This document shows positions 28,495 through 37,401 of a DNA stretch of 48,087 nucleotides, piece by piece. The position numbers were made by a program, and so were the translations under genes. Position 1 is the stretch's first letter. Every line of letters starts with the position of its first letter. The stretch covers positions 1-48,087 of the forward strand of contig CAUYUJ010007233.1 of NCBI GenBank assembly GCA_963575745.1, in the 5' to 3' direction. The notes under the pieces were generated by a model. The model was not told the origin of the DNA. It searched no databases and saw only the letters and a program-made list of their open reading frames with translations. The stretch comes from Prorocentrum cordatum (Eukaryota > Sar > Dinophyceae > Prorocentrales > Prorocentraceae).

Positions 28495-29110
28495 TTGCAA
28501 AGGATTCGTGAACAAATGCTATGTTAGAACAAAAAATGTCACTGCACAGTGTTTTTTTACACGGGAACCTCAGGGGGGGGGATACCGGCCCCCCGGGGAC
28601 AGTGCAAATTCATATATAGGATGGACCTGTGATCAGAATCGTATGTGATTTACATACCCGAAAGGGGGAGTGATAACGCCGGGGGGGGTAGATCCTATTC
28701 TGTTTTCAGAAAGGAGAATGCACCCTGCCGACCTTGAAAGTGTCAGCAACACTGCTCGTGCAAACATCACACCCACCCACCCGCAACTTGGTTTACAAAA
28801 CCCATGTGGCGGCGATTGCGATGAGTGCTTGGCGTTGGCTGGTGCATCTTTGTGGCCGCGCTAGCCCGCGCATGCTCGCGCGCGCAACGACCAGCTATTG
28901 CGGCGCGACCGACGCGGCCGCGGTGGCGCTGACCGCCGGGCACTTCCAGCGGGCACTTCAGTGCGAGTCGGTAACTTGGGCGGGTGCGGTATCATGGCGA
29001 CGCCGACAACGGTAGACACGATGATGCGAGCAGCGAAGATGGTAACGATGGTGGCGATGACGACGGCAAAACCAATGACGACGCCGATGTTGATCACGCC
29101 CGCCGATAAT
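28495..29110. other. Foreign segment interrupting the 292-bp array
   Basis: It contains palindromic GGGGGGGGATACCGGCCCCC (28574 on), the family N core N3 and then GAC/GAT-rich degenerate DNA (28990-29120). No gene recognised. Confidence 0.55.
28752..28801 (+). repeat. Family N conserved core, copy N3
   Basis: CTGCTCGTGCAAACATCACA, then CCCACCCGCAACTTGG; about 250 bp further on come degenerate GAY triplets (28990-29120). Confidence 0.78.
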
Positions 29111-30229
29111 GATGACGATGTCCTCGCGTCGGTGACGAAGGTTTTAGAAGGAATTCGACATGCGCGCGCGGCCGACGCGCGCGAGTGTGGCCCGCGTGTT
29201 ATTTGACACGGGTCGTGCCCCCCAACACGCGCGCAAAGTCGTTCAGATGAGTTCGACATGCGGCGCGAGAGGCCTGTTTAGCAGAATATGATGGCATTGT
29301 TGCAACACTTTCGGTTTTCTCAAGACTTCGCCAGAGCGCGCGCGCAGGCTCTCTTGAAAACTTATGTTGCAAACACATGTGTTTTTAAATGTTTTCGGGA
29401 TGCGAGCTTTTCACATCCTTGCGAGCACTACGGTTTTTGACAGATGTCGGCATGCGCGCGCGACGACGCGCGCGCGTGCACTTCGTTAGCTTTTTGCCGA
29501 GGACTCTTGCGACAACACTCGCGCAAGGGCGTTCGAACAATGTCGACATGCGTGCGCGAGAGGCCCGCTCGGTAGCTTCAATGAGGATGTTGAAACACAC
29601 TATGTCCTTCTTAAGAAGCTACAAAAGCGCGAGCACATTTTTTTTGAAAACCGTTGGTGCGAAACCACGTGCTTTTATGTGTTTGGGACACTCGGGTTTG
29701 ACATTCCTACGAAACCTGATGTTTTTTTTTTCTTCAATCAACGATTTAGGCATGCGCGCGCGACGACGCGCGCGTGTGCACTTCCCCCTGTTTTTTGAAA
29801 GTGATTCTTGCGATAGTGCCCGCGCAAGCGCGTTCGAGCGATTCCGACGCGCGCGCGCCAACGGCCTGTTTGGCAGCATGTGATGAACATATAGAAATAT
29901 TAATGGTGTTCCAACGATTCTGCAATACCGCGAACGCAACCTTTTTTTAGGGGAAAGCCCTTGTTGCGCAACCATGCGTTGTTACATGTTTTCGGGACAG
30001 CCGATTAAATCCGTACGAAGCCTACGGTGTGTGAGAGATTTCGGCACACGCGCCCTTCCGCCAAACAGGCGTACAACAAAAACTCAGACGATGGGCGGGG
30101 ACGAGGCGGCGACGGGGTGGTGACGGCGACAGCATAGCCGCCAGACCGACGCCCAGGCCGAATTCCCTGTTCCAGGAATGAAAACCCGTTTGGGAAATAA
30201 TGCGCCCCTGTCGCGCCACTAGTTGTGTC

Positions 30230-30785
30230 GGTAGGGCGGGCCGGGCGTTTCGCCTGAGACTTCCTCGCATTTTCTGATGCTGAAATCTGGGATGTGCAAC
30301 ACTTTCAACCATGGAGGGGGGTCGTTCTCAAAATGGAGCTCTCGCCTCCGCGCCGCGCGCGCTCGTCTTAGAAGTTTGCAGGGCCTCAGGGATGAAAGGG
30401 GGGCGTCTCCGAGATAGAACTATCGCTTTAACGCCGCGCGCAGTCGTCCTATTATGCGGATGGAGGTGGGCCGGTTTCAACATGAAGCTTTCGCCTTGGC
30501 GCCACGCACATTCGCCTCAAAAGTTTGCAGCCGCTTCAAAAATGGAGGCGTATCGTTTTCATAATGTGACTCTCGCCGTAGCGCCGCGCACACTCCGCTT
30601 TAAACATTGCAGCAATTTTAAGGATGGAGGACTATTCCTTTTGAGCATGTGTTTCTCATCAGCGCCGCGCGCGTTCGTCCTGACAGCTTGCAGCAATTCC
30701 AAGGCTTGGGGCATTTCCTTTTCAAAATGGGGCTTTCACATGAGAGGTCTTGAACGTAAGCGGCAACATCTTGAACATATGAAAC
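30230..30785 (+). repeat. 81-82-bp tandem repeat, about 6 units
   Basis: Units start near 30311, 30392, 30460, 30542, 30624 and 30705 (spacings 81, 68, 82, 82, 81). Each runs ATGGAGG-like, TCGTTTTCA, an ATG-GCTCTCGCC block, GCGCCGCGCGC, TCGTCTTA, GTTTGCAG. Related, more decayed sequence lies at 1.51-1.86 kb. Confidence 0.85.
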
Positions 30786-31147
30786 AACTGCACGGGTGAA
30801 GAGAGGTTAATTTCCACACCTGGGTGTTCGTTGGAGACTTGTATGCTCTAGGGGGGACTTGAACAGGTGCAGCAGCTGCACGGACTGAGGGCGGTTCCCG
30901 TTCAAACTTGGGTTTTCGTTTGAAAGTTCCTCGGCGCTCACGGCCATAAAGGAACACCTGCGCAAGAGTACCCACTTGCACTGTCTGATCATACCTCTGG
31001 GTGCTCCTGAATACCCGCTGGAAGCATGCAAGGCAATTCATTCCTTTTCAAAGCGGGCCTCTGCTGAATCGCAGGCCCATAGGGTGCTGTTCGTTCACAT
31101 GGGCGCTTTCTGAAGTGGAACAAGGGGCCTGCGGGGACTTACGGGGG
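30786..31147. other. Unique sequence with GTGCAGCAGCTGCACGG palindrome
   Basis: GTGCAGCAGCTGCACGG (about 30867) is a near-perfect small palindrome. No gene is recognised; it may be a decayed extension of the 81-bp array. Confidence 0.5.
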
Positions 31148-31335
31148 AGGAGGAGAGGAGGAGGAGGAGGAGGAGGAGGAGGAGGAGGAGGAGGAGGAGG
31201 AGGAAGGAGGAGGAGGAGGAGGAGAGGAGGAGGTAGTAGGAGAGGAGGAGGAGGAGAGAGGAGGAGGGAGGAGGAGGAGGCGGAGGAGGAGGAAGAGGAG
31301 GAGGAGGAGGGGGAGGAGGAGAAGGAGGAGGGTCT
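31148..31335 (+). repeat. GGA microsatellite
   Basis: GGA/AGG triplets with GAGGTAGTAGG and GGCGG interruptions. Confidence 0.96.
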
Positions 31336-31420
31336 GCTGCAGCTTCGTTGATACATCCTGGGTTCGCTCTGGTCCTCGTCCTCCGCCTCCTCCCTCTCTG
31401 CCTCCCCTCCTCCTCCCTCT
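31329..31420 (+). repeat. Family G dispersed flank, copy G2
   Basis: CTGCAGCTTCGTTGATACAT, then CCTGGGTTCGCTCTGG and a CCTCGTCCTCCGCCTCC run: the same series as G1, again directly after a GGA tract. Confidence 0.6.
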
Positions 31421-31494
31421 CCGCCTCCCTTCCTTCCCCCCCCCCGTCTCGTGGCGAAGCGTCGAACAAGAGACACCTGCTTCGACATAGACCT

Positions 31495-31565
31495 TCGTAG
31501 CTCCGCGCAGGCTTCTTGGATCGGCGCTGTAATCCGCTGACAGCGCCCCTGGCGCCGCCCCCCAA
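31495..31565. repeat. Family J fragment
   Basis: AGCTCCGCGCAGGCTTCTTG, then GATCGGCGCTG and GCCCCTGGCGCCGCCCC, following J1's order. Confidence 0.55.
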
Positions 31566-31603
31566 AGACGGTTCAAGAAAGCCTGAGATGGCTCAATATT
31601 GTT

Positions 31604-31767
31604 TGAAGGGGCCCTATGACACACACACATAAATACACACGAATGACAGGATCCCCCATATTGTCGCGCATATTCTGGGTTTTCGTCTCCCCCCCACTTC
31701 CCATAGTTTCTAATATCTTCTGGGGAACCGACGAGTACTTGTGTCTGTGTGTCTGTTTCCCTTCTGA
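31604..31767 (+). mobile_element. Family A element, copy A6, with 5-bp duplication TTGTT
   Basis: 164 bp, TGAAGGGGCCCTATGACACA to TTTCCCTTCTGA, flanked by TTGTT at 31599-31603 and 31768-31772. Confidence 0.92.
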
Positions 31768-31772
31768 TTGTT

Positions 31773-31949
31773 TCCGAGATGATCAGGGAGGCTCCCAGTC
31801 TGCTCACAAAACGGCTGCAAGTGGCCACGGAGCCTCCAAAGGACCCCCCCGAGGGGGCCGCACTCTTCCACAACGCACGGCGAACAACTTATGTGTGCAT
31901 TCTCTCCTACACGCTTCCGATGAGCTCTGGAAGCCTCAGGGATGGCTCC
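31773..31949. other. Spacer
   Basis: Unique sequence; no gene recognised. Confidence 0.4.
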
Positions 31950-32240
31950 TGGTCCAAGAGCGCCCCACGACGGGCCCACGATGATCCAAAGACGGCCCCG
32001 ACAGCGCCGCAAGAGGGTCCCAAACGTCATCTTTAGCCCAAGACGGCCCAAGATTGCTCAACGAGGGCCCAGATAGCCCAAGATGGCTCACGATAGCCTC
32101 AGGCATACCTCCAAAGGCTCCAAGACGCCCCCAAGGCCCAAGAGGCACCCACGACGGCTCCAAATGGACCAACAAGGTTGTCAAAGTGACTCTAAGATGG
32201 TTCCAAGATGCTCGAGGATCGAACGCTTCACGAAGACTTG
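31950..32240 (+). repeat. 11-12-bp minisatellite (CCCAAGATGGC type)
   Basis: Highly degenerate units such as GCCCAAGACGGCCCAAGATT; same class as 6.95-7.39 kb. Confidence 0.7.
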
Positions 32241-32429
32241 ACGGGCCTGGTCAGGCTGACCTCAGGCTTCGGTCCTACTGCATGCTGCCCGCACTTCCCT
32301 GATCAAGGACAGCCGACTGGGTATCGTTGCGGGATGGGCTGGTGGGGATACTTTTTGGTGCGCGGGCGCGCGAAGCGGGTCGAACGCCGGGCCAGCAGGG
32401 GCAGGCTGTGCCACCAGCTCCGGGACAAA

Positions 32430-32620
32430 CAGAGCCCCCCCCCTAAGAGGCCCCCCCCCCTCTGAGGCCCCTACGAGGCCCCCCCCGAGGCCCCTAGGAG
32501 GCCCCTAAGAGGCCCCCCCCCTCCCTCCCCCTTCTTTGATCGATGCCCTCCAACGTGACTCCAAGAGGTCCCCCCCGAGGCCCCTGAGAGGCCCCCCGCC
32601 TCAGAGGGCCCCAGCGGTGC
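32430..32620 (+). repeat. 12-bp minisatellite (CCCCTAAGAGGC type)
   Basis: Units of AGAGGCCCC with C-run length variation (GAGGCCCCTAGGAGGCCCCT). Confidence 0.85.
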
Positions 32621-32765
32621 TCCAAACGGTGCCTCGACGGGGCGCCCCCAGGCGGCACGGGCACGCCGCCGAGAGGAGCCCGCAGCGGACGATCGGCGAG
32701 GGCACCGATGGCCGACGCCCGGGGCTGCCCAGGCCGATCCAGACCTTGTGCTTTGACGGCTTCCA

Positions 32766-32939
32766 GGAAGCACACAGGTCCCAGGACACGCACACAAATA
32801 AATACACACAACTCCCAAGACCCCCCATTTATATTCGCACAGTTTCTAGGTCTTCGTCTTCCCCCCAATGACCCATGTCTTCGCGCATTGTCCGGGGAAT
32901 CGACGATTCATTGTGGCTGTGTGTTTTTTCCCCTCCGGA
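32766..32939 (+). mobile_element. Family A element, copy A7, altered 5' end
   Basis: From GGTCCCAGGACACGCACACA (32777) through AATAAATACACACA, the C-run, GGGGAATCGACGATTCATTG to CCCCTCCGGA. The TGAAGGGGCC terminus is disrupted and no target duplication is seen; this is the most divergent full-length copy. Confidence 0.82.
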
Positions 32940-33516
32940 ATGTTGCTGGCTTCTCTGTTCTTTCTCCCCCCTCCCCCCCGGACCTCCCCCAAGGGGGGGA
33001 GGGGCACGCGGACGCAGGGAACGCCGAGGAGAAGGGGGGGGGGGGAGCGACGGGGAGTCGGAGGACGGGAGGGTTGCGGCGGGGAAGGGAGGCGGACGAG
33101 GAGGAAGCGCTGCAAGCAGCCCATCGCCGGTGCGCGAGCGGGGCGGGCTGCTGCCGCCCGAGTCCTGGAACTCCTCCTCCTGCTCCGGAGGCTCGTCCTG
33201 CCAGCGGCCGCCTGGCGGGCGCGGCTCCTGCCCATGCTCCCCTTTTCCATCACCTCTCCTCGCGCTCCCCGCCTCCCCCAGCCCTCTTCCCTGTGCTCCC
33301 GCTCCTGCGTACCCTCCGCCTCCTCCTGCTTTCTGATCCTCCTTCTGCTGCGGCTGGTGGTGCTCCTCCCTCCCTCCTCCCTCCGCCTCCTGCTCCGGCT
33401 CCTCTGACGAGGGGCTCCGCTGAAGGGAAGCTGCCGCCCGTCGCCGCAGCGCTCTCTGCGCTCGGAGCTCCGTGGCATCGTCGTGCCACGAGCCTTCGCG
33501 CGCTATGCAGGGACTC
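32940..33516. other. GC-rich region, no gene supported
   Basis: Contains CCTCCCCCAAGGGGGGGAGG (about 32983), a near-palindrome, G- and C-runs and pyrimidine-rich stretches. Open frames on both strands are low-complexity. Confidence 0.45.
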
Positions 33517-33660
33517 GCTCAGAAGAGGAAGAGGAGCACGATGAGGTGGAGGAGGTGAGGACGAGGAGGAGGAGGAGGATGAGGAGGATGAGGAGGTGGT
33601 GGAAAAGGGGGAGATGGGGGGCAAGAGGAGGGGGATGACGATGACGATGACCAGAGTAAG
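33517..33660 (+). repeat. GGA/GAT purine-rich tract
   Basis: GAGGAGGAGGATGAGGAGGA-type triplets to about 33605, then purine-rich DNA ending in GATGACGATGACGATGACC. Confidence 0.88.
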
Positions 33661-33717
33661 CCAGTCATGCGCCAACGCTGCGGCAGCATACCCTCCCTCC
33701 CGTCCCAACTCCCCCCC

Positions 33718-33975
33718 TCACAGGTCGCCTGCAAACATCGCTGTGTACCAAGGGGTGTGATCCATTGAAGGAGGATCGACCAGTTGTTCTGCCATCGAGG
33801 CAGGAACCCCAGTTTGAAAAATTACCCGCCCTCCCTTCTTGCAGCTAGTGGGAGCATCGCTTCCAAGACATGTCACACAAGTCCAATATTGGAAAGGAGC
33901 CGCACTCCACCGCGTGATTGCTGGACTTGCCAAACTGGCAGGACATCGCACATAATTACATCCCACGCAACAACA
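33718..33975 (-). CDS. Possible exon-like open frame, unknown
   Basis: The minus-strand frame (stop at 33718) shows ordinary amino-acid composition with several Cys and Trp (VCCCVGCNYVRCPASL, then FQYWTCVTCLGSDAPTSCKK). Local GC is lower than the flanks. Upstream the frame passes into GTAT repeats (33.99-34.08 kb), so the true start is not visible; it may be an internal exon or a fragment. No family recognised. Confidence 0.25.
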   Translation of the reverse strand, partial: CCCVGCNYVRCPASLASPAITRWSAAPFQYWTCVTCLGSDAPTSCKKGGRVIFQTGVPASMAEQLVDPPSMDHTPWYTAMFAGDL

Positions 33976-33984
33976 CACTTTAAG

Positions 33985-34085
33985 AAACGAGCTGACCGAT
34001 GTGTATGTGTATGCATATTCATATGTATACATATGTGTGTATGTATGCATGTTTGTGTGTATACATATGTAATATAACCTACGTC
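33985..34085. repeat. Short GTAT/ATGT microsatellite
   Basis: GTGTATGTGTATGCATATTC-type degenerate tetranucleotides; a small relative of the array at 39.9-40.6 kb. Confidence 0.85.
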
Positions 34086-34179
34086 ATACCAACCATTCCA
34101 TCACACTCATCGCATCATAACACTTGCGCACTCGTTGGCATACGTGTCTCAACAACGCGCCCCCCGCCTATTCGGCACA

Positions 34180-34690
34180 TCCTGCACCCGGGTAGTGCCC
34201 TTCTTGCCGGGGCCAAGCCAGCGTCACATCAATCACCGGATGGACACGCTCACCATCCCACCACCATCACAACATGGAAGCACCCGCGCAATCGTGGCCA
34301 TACATATTTCGATTGCCCCCCCCCGCCTCTTTCGGTACATGTTCCATATGGACCGTGCCCCTCAGGGAGAACCACCTACGGCTTCACGGCGCACCCCCCC
34401 TCACCGGTACCGTGCCCCACAGAGGACGCCACCTACGGTCTCAGAGACAAGGTTCGCATAGCGGCGCACTCCTCACATGGATCGTGCCCCGCAGGTAGCT
34501 GTGCTTACGACGCCAGAGGGAAGCTTCGCATACGATAAAGTCGCCCCGCTCACTTCGGCACTTACACGAATCGTACCCCGCAGTGAGTTCCACCTGCGTG
34601 CGGCCCAAGAGACAAGGTTCGCATCCCGCCCCCCCGCCAACTTCGACACACCTCCCACACGGATCGTGCCTCATAGGAAGCTCCACCGGC
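34180..34690 (+). repeat. Degenerate tandem repeat with GGATCGTGCCCCGCAGG motif
   Basis: The motif recurs near 34346, 34407, 34476, 34565 and 34657 (spacings about 61-92), followed by AGC/GACGCCACCTACG-like and AAGGTTCGCAT blocks. Confidence 0.7.
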
Positions 34691-34788
34691 GGCCCCTGAA
34701 GCCCTAGCCGGTGCAGGCTTCTTCCGGGCGGCCGTGCGCGGCGCGTGAGGCGCCTGTGCCCGTGCAGGCTGCCCGAGGCTGCAACGCT

Positions 34789-35052
34789 TCCATCGGGGGA
34801 ACGAACACTGGCATTGAGGCATAAATTGAGCAGGGACCGACCGTCCCGGCATTCCTACCACGGAATGTTCTTAGAACCCCAAAATATTCTAATAACAAAA
34901 TCCATGTTCTTAGAACGCGAACCCGATGTGATAAAACAAGACAAGCTCCGCCATCCATGTTCTAAACACATTTCGTGGAAAACACAAACGATTCGTAGAA
35001 CATTGTTTGGTAAGGCTATAGGCACGCCGGGACGCTTCGCCACTGCTTGACA
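34789..35052. other. AT-richer segment between duplicated family J ends
   Basis: ATCGGGGGAACGAACACTGG...GGCATAAA at about 34791-34825 duplicates the J1 left end at 35053 (ATCGGGGGGAACGGACACTG...GACATAAA). Between them, ATGTTCTTAGAAC repeats (34865, 34902) face GTAGAACATTG (about 34995). Confidence 0.65.
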
Positions 35053-35361
35053 TCGGGGGGAACGGACACTGACACTGAGACATAAAAGCTCGGAGGCCCG
35101 CGCGGATTTCTCGGATCCGCGCCTGGCGGGCGCCGGCGGAAAAGGGGCGGAAGGGAAGCATTCAAGGAATAACAAAAAAACATAAATATAAACGTTTTGC
35201 GCTCCGCGCGGATTTCTTGGCTCCGCGCCTGGGCCCCCCTCCCGCCTCTGGCGCCGCCCCTGGCGCGCTCCGCGCGCCAAGGAGGGGGGTCCAACGCCGA
35301 TCCGAGAAGCCCGCGCGGACCTCCGAATTTTCATGCTTTGTGTCACTGTTTGTCTCCCTAC
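35053..35361. mobile_element. Family J foldback element, copy J1 (with an internal second arm)
   Basis: Left arm GGGAACGGACACTGACACTG...CATAAAAGCTCGGAGGCCCG; the complement of the right arm reads GGGAGACAAACAGTGACACA...CATGAAAATTCGGAGGTCCG. Pairing covers about 60 bp. A second left-arm-like block (CATAAATATAAACGTTTTGC, then GCTCCGCGCGGATTTCTTGG) at 35180-35225 suggests one J inside another. Confidence 0.8.
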
Positions 35362-35434
35362 TCCAGGCCATCGTGGCGCGGTGGCGTCTGAAACGCATCG
35401 TCCGGCCCGCCGTGCGTGCGGGATGGCGGACGGA

Positions 35435-35436
35435 GA

Positions 35437-35467
<31 letters not shown>

Positions 35468-35632
35468 GAGGAGGAGGAGGAGGAGGAGGAGAGGAGGAGG
35501 AGGGAGGAGGAAGGATGAGGGGAGGAGGAGGGGGAGGAGAGGAGGAGGAGGAGGAGGAGGGGAGGAAGGAGGAGGAGGAGGAGGAGGAGGAGTAGGAGGA
35601 GAGGGAGTAGGGCGGAGGGAGGAGGAGGAGGA
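35435..35632 (+). repeat. GGA microsatellite
   Basis: GAGGAGGAGG run with GGAAGGATGAGG interruptions. Confidence 0.96.
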
Positions 35633-35726
35633 CCCGCCCACGCACGCCCCCCGCGCGACCGACGGGCGCGCGCGACCTGCTCGAGCGCGGACACGGCCGC
35701 GGGAGAGAGCGGCACGAGGGCTCGTC

Positions 35727-35996
35727 TCGGGAGAGGAAAAAACACACCGACGCAATGAGTCCTCGATTGCTCCTCCTCCTCCTCCTCCTCCTCCTCCTCC
35801 TCCTCCCCTCCTCCTCCTCCTCCTCCAAATCCTCCTCCTCCTCTTCCTCCTCCTCCTCCTCCTCCCCCTCCCCCTCCCCCTCCTCCTCCTCTATGGGAAG
35901 TGGGAGGGAAGACAGAGACCCAGAAAATCTAGGAACATATGGGGAATAGTTTTGTTCGTGTGTGTTTTTATGTGTGTGTGTCCTGGGGCCCCTTCG
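35727..35996 (-). mobile_element. Family A element, copy A8, minus strand, split by a TCC tract, with 5-bp duplication
   Basis: On the minus strand the 5' part (35996 down to about 35893) runs CGAAGGGGCCCCAGGACACA to CTTCCCATA and the 3' part (about 35770 down to 35727) runs CAATCGAGGACTCATTGCG to CCTCTCCCGA. Between them is a TCC microsatellite (35771-35891). TCGTC lies at both outer ends (35722-35726, 35997-36001), so the element is complete and the microsatellite arose inside it or inserted into it. Confidence 0.88.
35771..35891. repeat. TCC microsatellite inside A8
   Basis: CTCCTC run with AAATCC and TTCC interruptions, lying exactly at the former centre of A8. Confidence 0.96.
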
Positions 35997-36001
35997 TCGT
36001 C

Positions 36002-36640
36002 GGATGCGGAGACGAGCCAGCGTGCGCTTCCAGATCGGGCTGCGCCGTTTTAGGGAAGCGAACCTATACACCGACGCTTTTTTCCGACCCTGCGCTGAAA
36101 TTCGCACGGGAGCGCGGATCCTGGTGTATACGGGATCCTGGTGTATACATGTTCCGTTGTTTCCCTTGGACAACGGGAGAAACGTATACAGCACACCACC
36201 CCGACGTCGTCCCCGACCCTAAACAAGTCCTGGGATTGAGAAACCGCTCGCCACTGGTAAGGTATATGCTCCAGTTTCCGATATTTGTTGCTGGCGCATG
36301 AAACAAAAGACAGCACTGGGAGGGTCTCGAAGTATGCACCAAGCTGGCTGGTCGGCCAACGAGGCTCGGCGTCTGCATGCCCCGGCTGCCCAGCCTGTGG
36401 GATAATGGAGCGTCTGTATCCCGAACTCCTGCGCCGAACTCCCTGGCTCTTTGGCCGACCAAACGACGTGGTGTATACACCGAGCCCCTCCGAAGCACTC
36501 GCAGCCTACAACGGAAAGACAAAAGCACCCCCCCCGCCGAGCGGACAACGGAGGAAATACCAGACTCTGTGGAAGCACGAGGGGCGCCTTTGCGACGGCT
36601 GAACAAGCATAGAACATGGACGCAGCACAGGCCAACAAGT
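36002..36640. other. Unique sequence with repeated GTATAC palindromes
   Basis: GGATCCTGGTGTATAC occurs twice in tandem (36116-36149), and further GTATAC sites lie near 36063, 36184 and 36471. GGTCGGCCAACGAGG (about 36350) partly pairs with CTTTGGCCGACC (about 36450). Open frames of about 100-180 codons overlap on both strands; none is recognised. Confidence 0.5.
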
Positions 36641-37026
36641 TAAGCGACTAATCCCATGCTAAAGCGGACAGGCAACCACCACCGAACATGGAAGAAACCA
36701 CGGGCACCACACCTAAACGAATATGGTGGGTCGAATGTACCCGAGCGGGTGGGAAATGGGCTACGTGCAGGGATTGCTCTAAGGGTTTGGTGCTCGGTGC
36801 TTGGGAACCTCGCATATGCTCCCCGCCGCCAACCCCTGGCGATCCTTCGCGCCGTTCCGTATCGCAGCGGCGCCAACATCCCGCAACTTGTTTGACCCTG
36901 CGGGCCTTACGTTTGCGCGCCGCGTGGGCTGGCAGACGCTTCGGGGCCGCCGCCGTTCTGTCGACCACGCCGCTTCCGGGTGTGGATCTCGCGTGCCGTG
37001 CGAACTGCGCTCGCGTGGGGGGAAGC
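36641..37026. other. No feature recognised
   Basis: Medium-GC unique sequence; a 115-codon frame at 36688-37035 has no known motif and overlaps the start of C6. Confidence 0.45.
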
Positions 37027-37401
37027 GGGTCCTGAGGGAAGCGGGTCCTGGACCCTGGCGCCTTCTCCCATTGACGAGTTTTCCATCTCGATTCCAATCC
37101 TGAGGGTCCCGGGGCCCGTGGAGGGCCCCGAGAACCCGGAAAAACAAGGACAAAACTTCAGAGCCCCGAATCATCCGGGGTAACTCGGGTCAGGGCTAAC
37201 TCGGGTTCGTTTTTCGGGAATCCGAGCCCGACTTACCCCGGACCCGAGTTGCCCCGGATAACTCGGGCGTCCAGAGCCCCAGATCATCAGGGGTAATTCG
37301 GGTCAGGGCTAACTCGGGTTCGTTTTTTCGGGAATCCGAACCCGAGTTGCCCCGGACTCGAGTTGCCCCGGATAACCCGGGCGCCCAAAGCCTCAGGACC
37401 C
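37027..37401. mobile_element. Family C-like element, copy C6, containing the L pair
   Basis: GGGTCCTGAGGGAAGC at 37027 and the inverted CCTCAGGACCC at 37391-37401 are its ends. The interior CCCGGGGCCCGTGGAGGGCC, continuing CCGAGAACCCGGAAAA, equals C5's. C5 has no L sequence between ACTTCAG and GGACCC, so L is a later addition. Confidence 0.72.
37161..37384. mobile_element. Family L: two tandem 112-bp hairpin units
   Basis: Unit 1 (37161-37272) and unit 2 (37273-37384) are about 85-90% identical. In each, the left arm ATCCGGGGTAACTCGGGTCA pairs with the right arm, whose complement reads ATCCGGGGCAACTCGGGTCC; TTCGTTTTTCGGGAATCCGA lies at the apex. Confidence 0.82.

Larger units (their letters stand above)
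28060..30055 (+). repeat. Tandem repeat of about 292 bp with a CG-alternating near-palindrome
   Basis: The marker CATGCGCGCGCGACGACGCG begins at 28159, 28451, 29451 and 29751, and a variant (GCGGCCGACGCGCGCG) at 29159: spacings 292, 708, 292 and 300. Each unit also has a GTTGCGAAACC-like start, a TCCTTCCGAAACC-like segment and a second marker, TTCGACATGCGCGCGCGA (about 28252, 29252, 29542, 29842). The last unit decays by about 30050. The 708-bp gap includes foreign sequence at 28.50-29.10 kb carrying N3. Confidence 0.88.

Noticed and set aside
28060-30055. Possible CRISPR-like array, because a palindromic motif recurs at regular spacing
   Set aside because: Units are about 292 bp and similar throughout, not short repeats with unique 30-40-bp spacers, and the context is eukaryotic.
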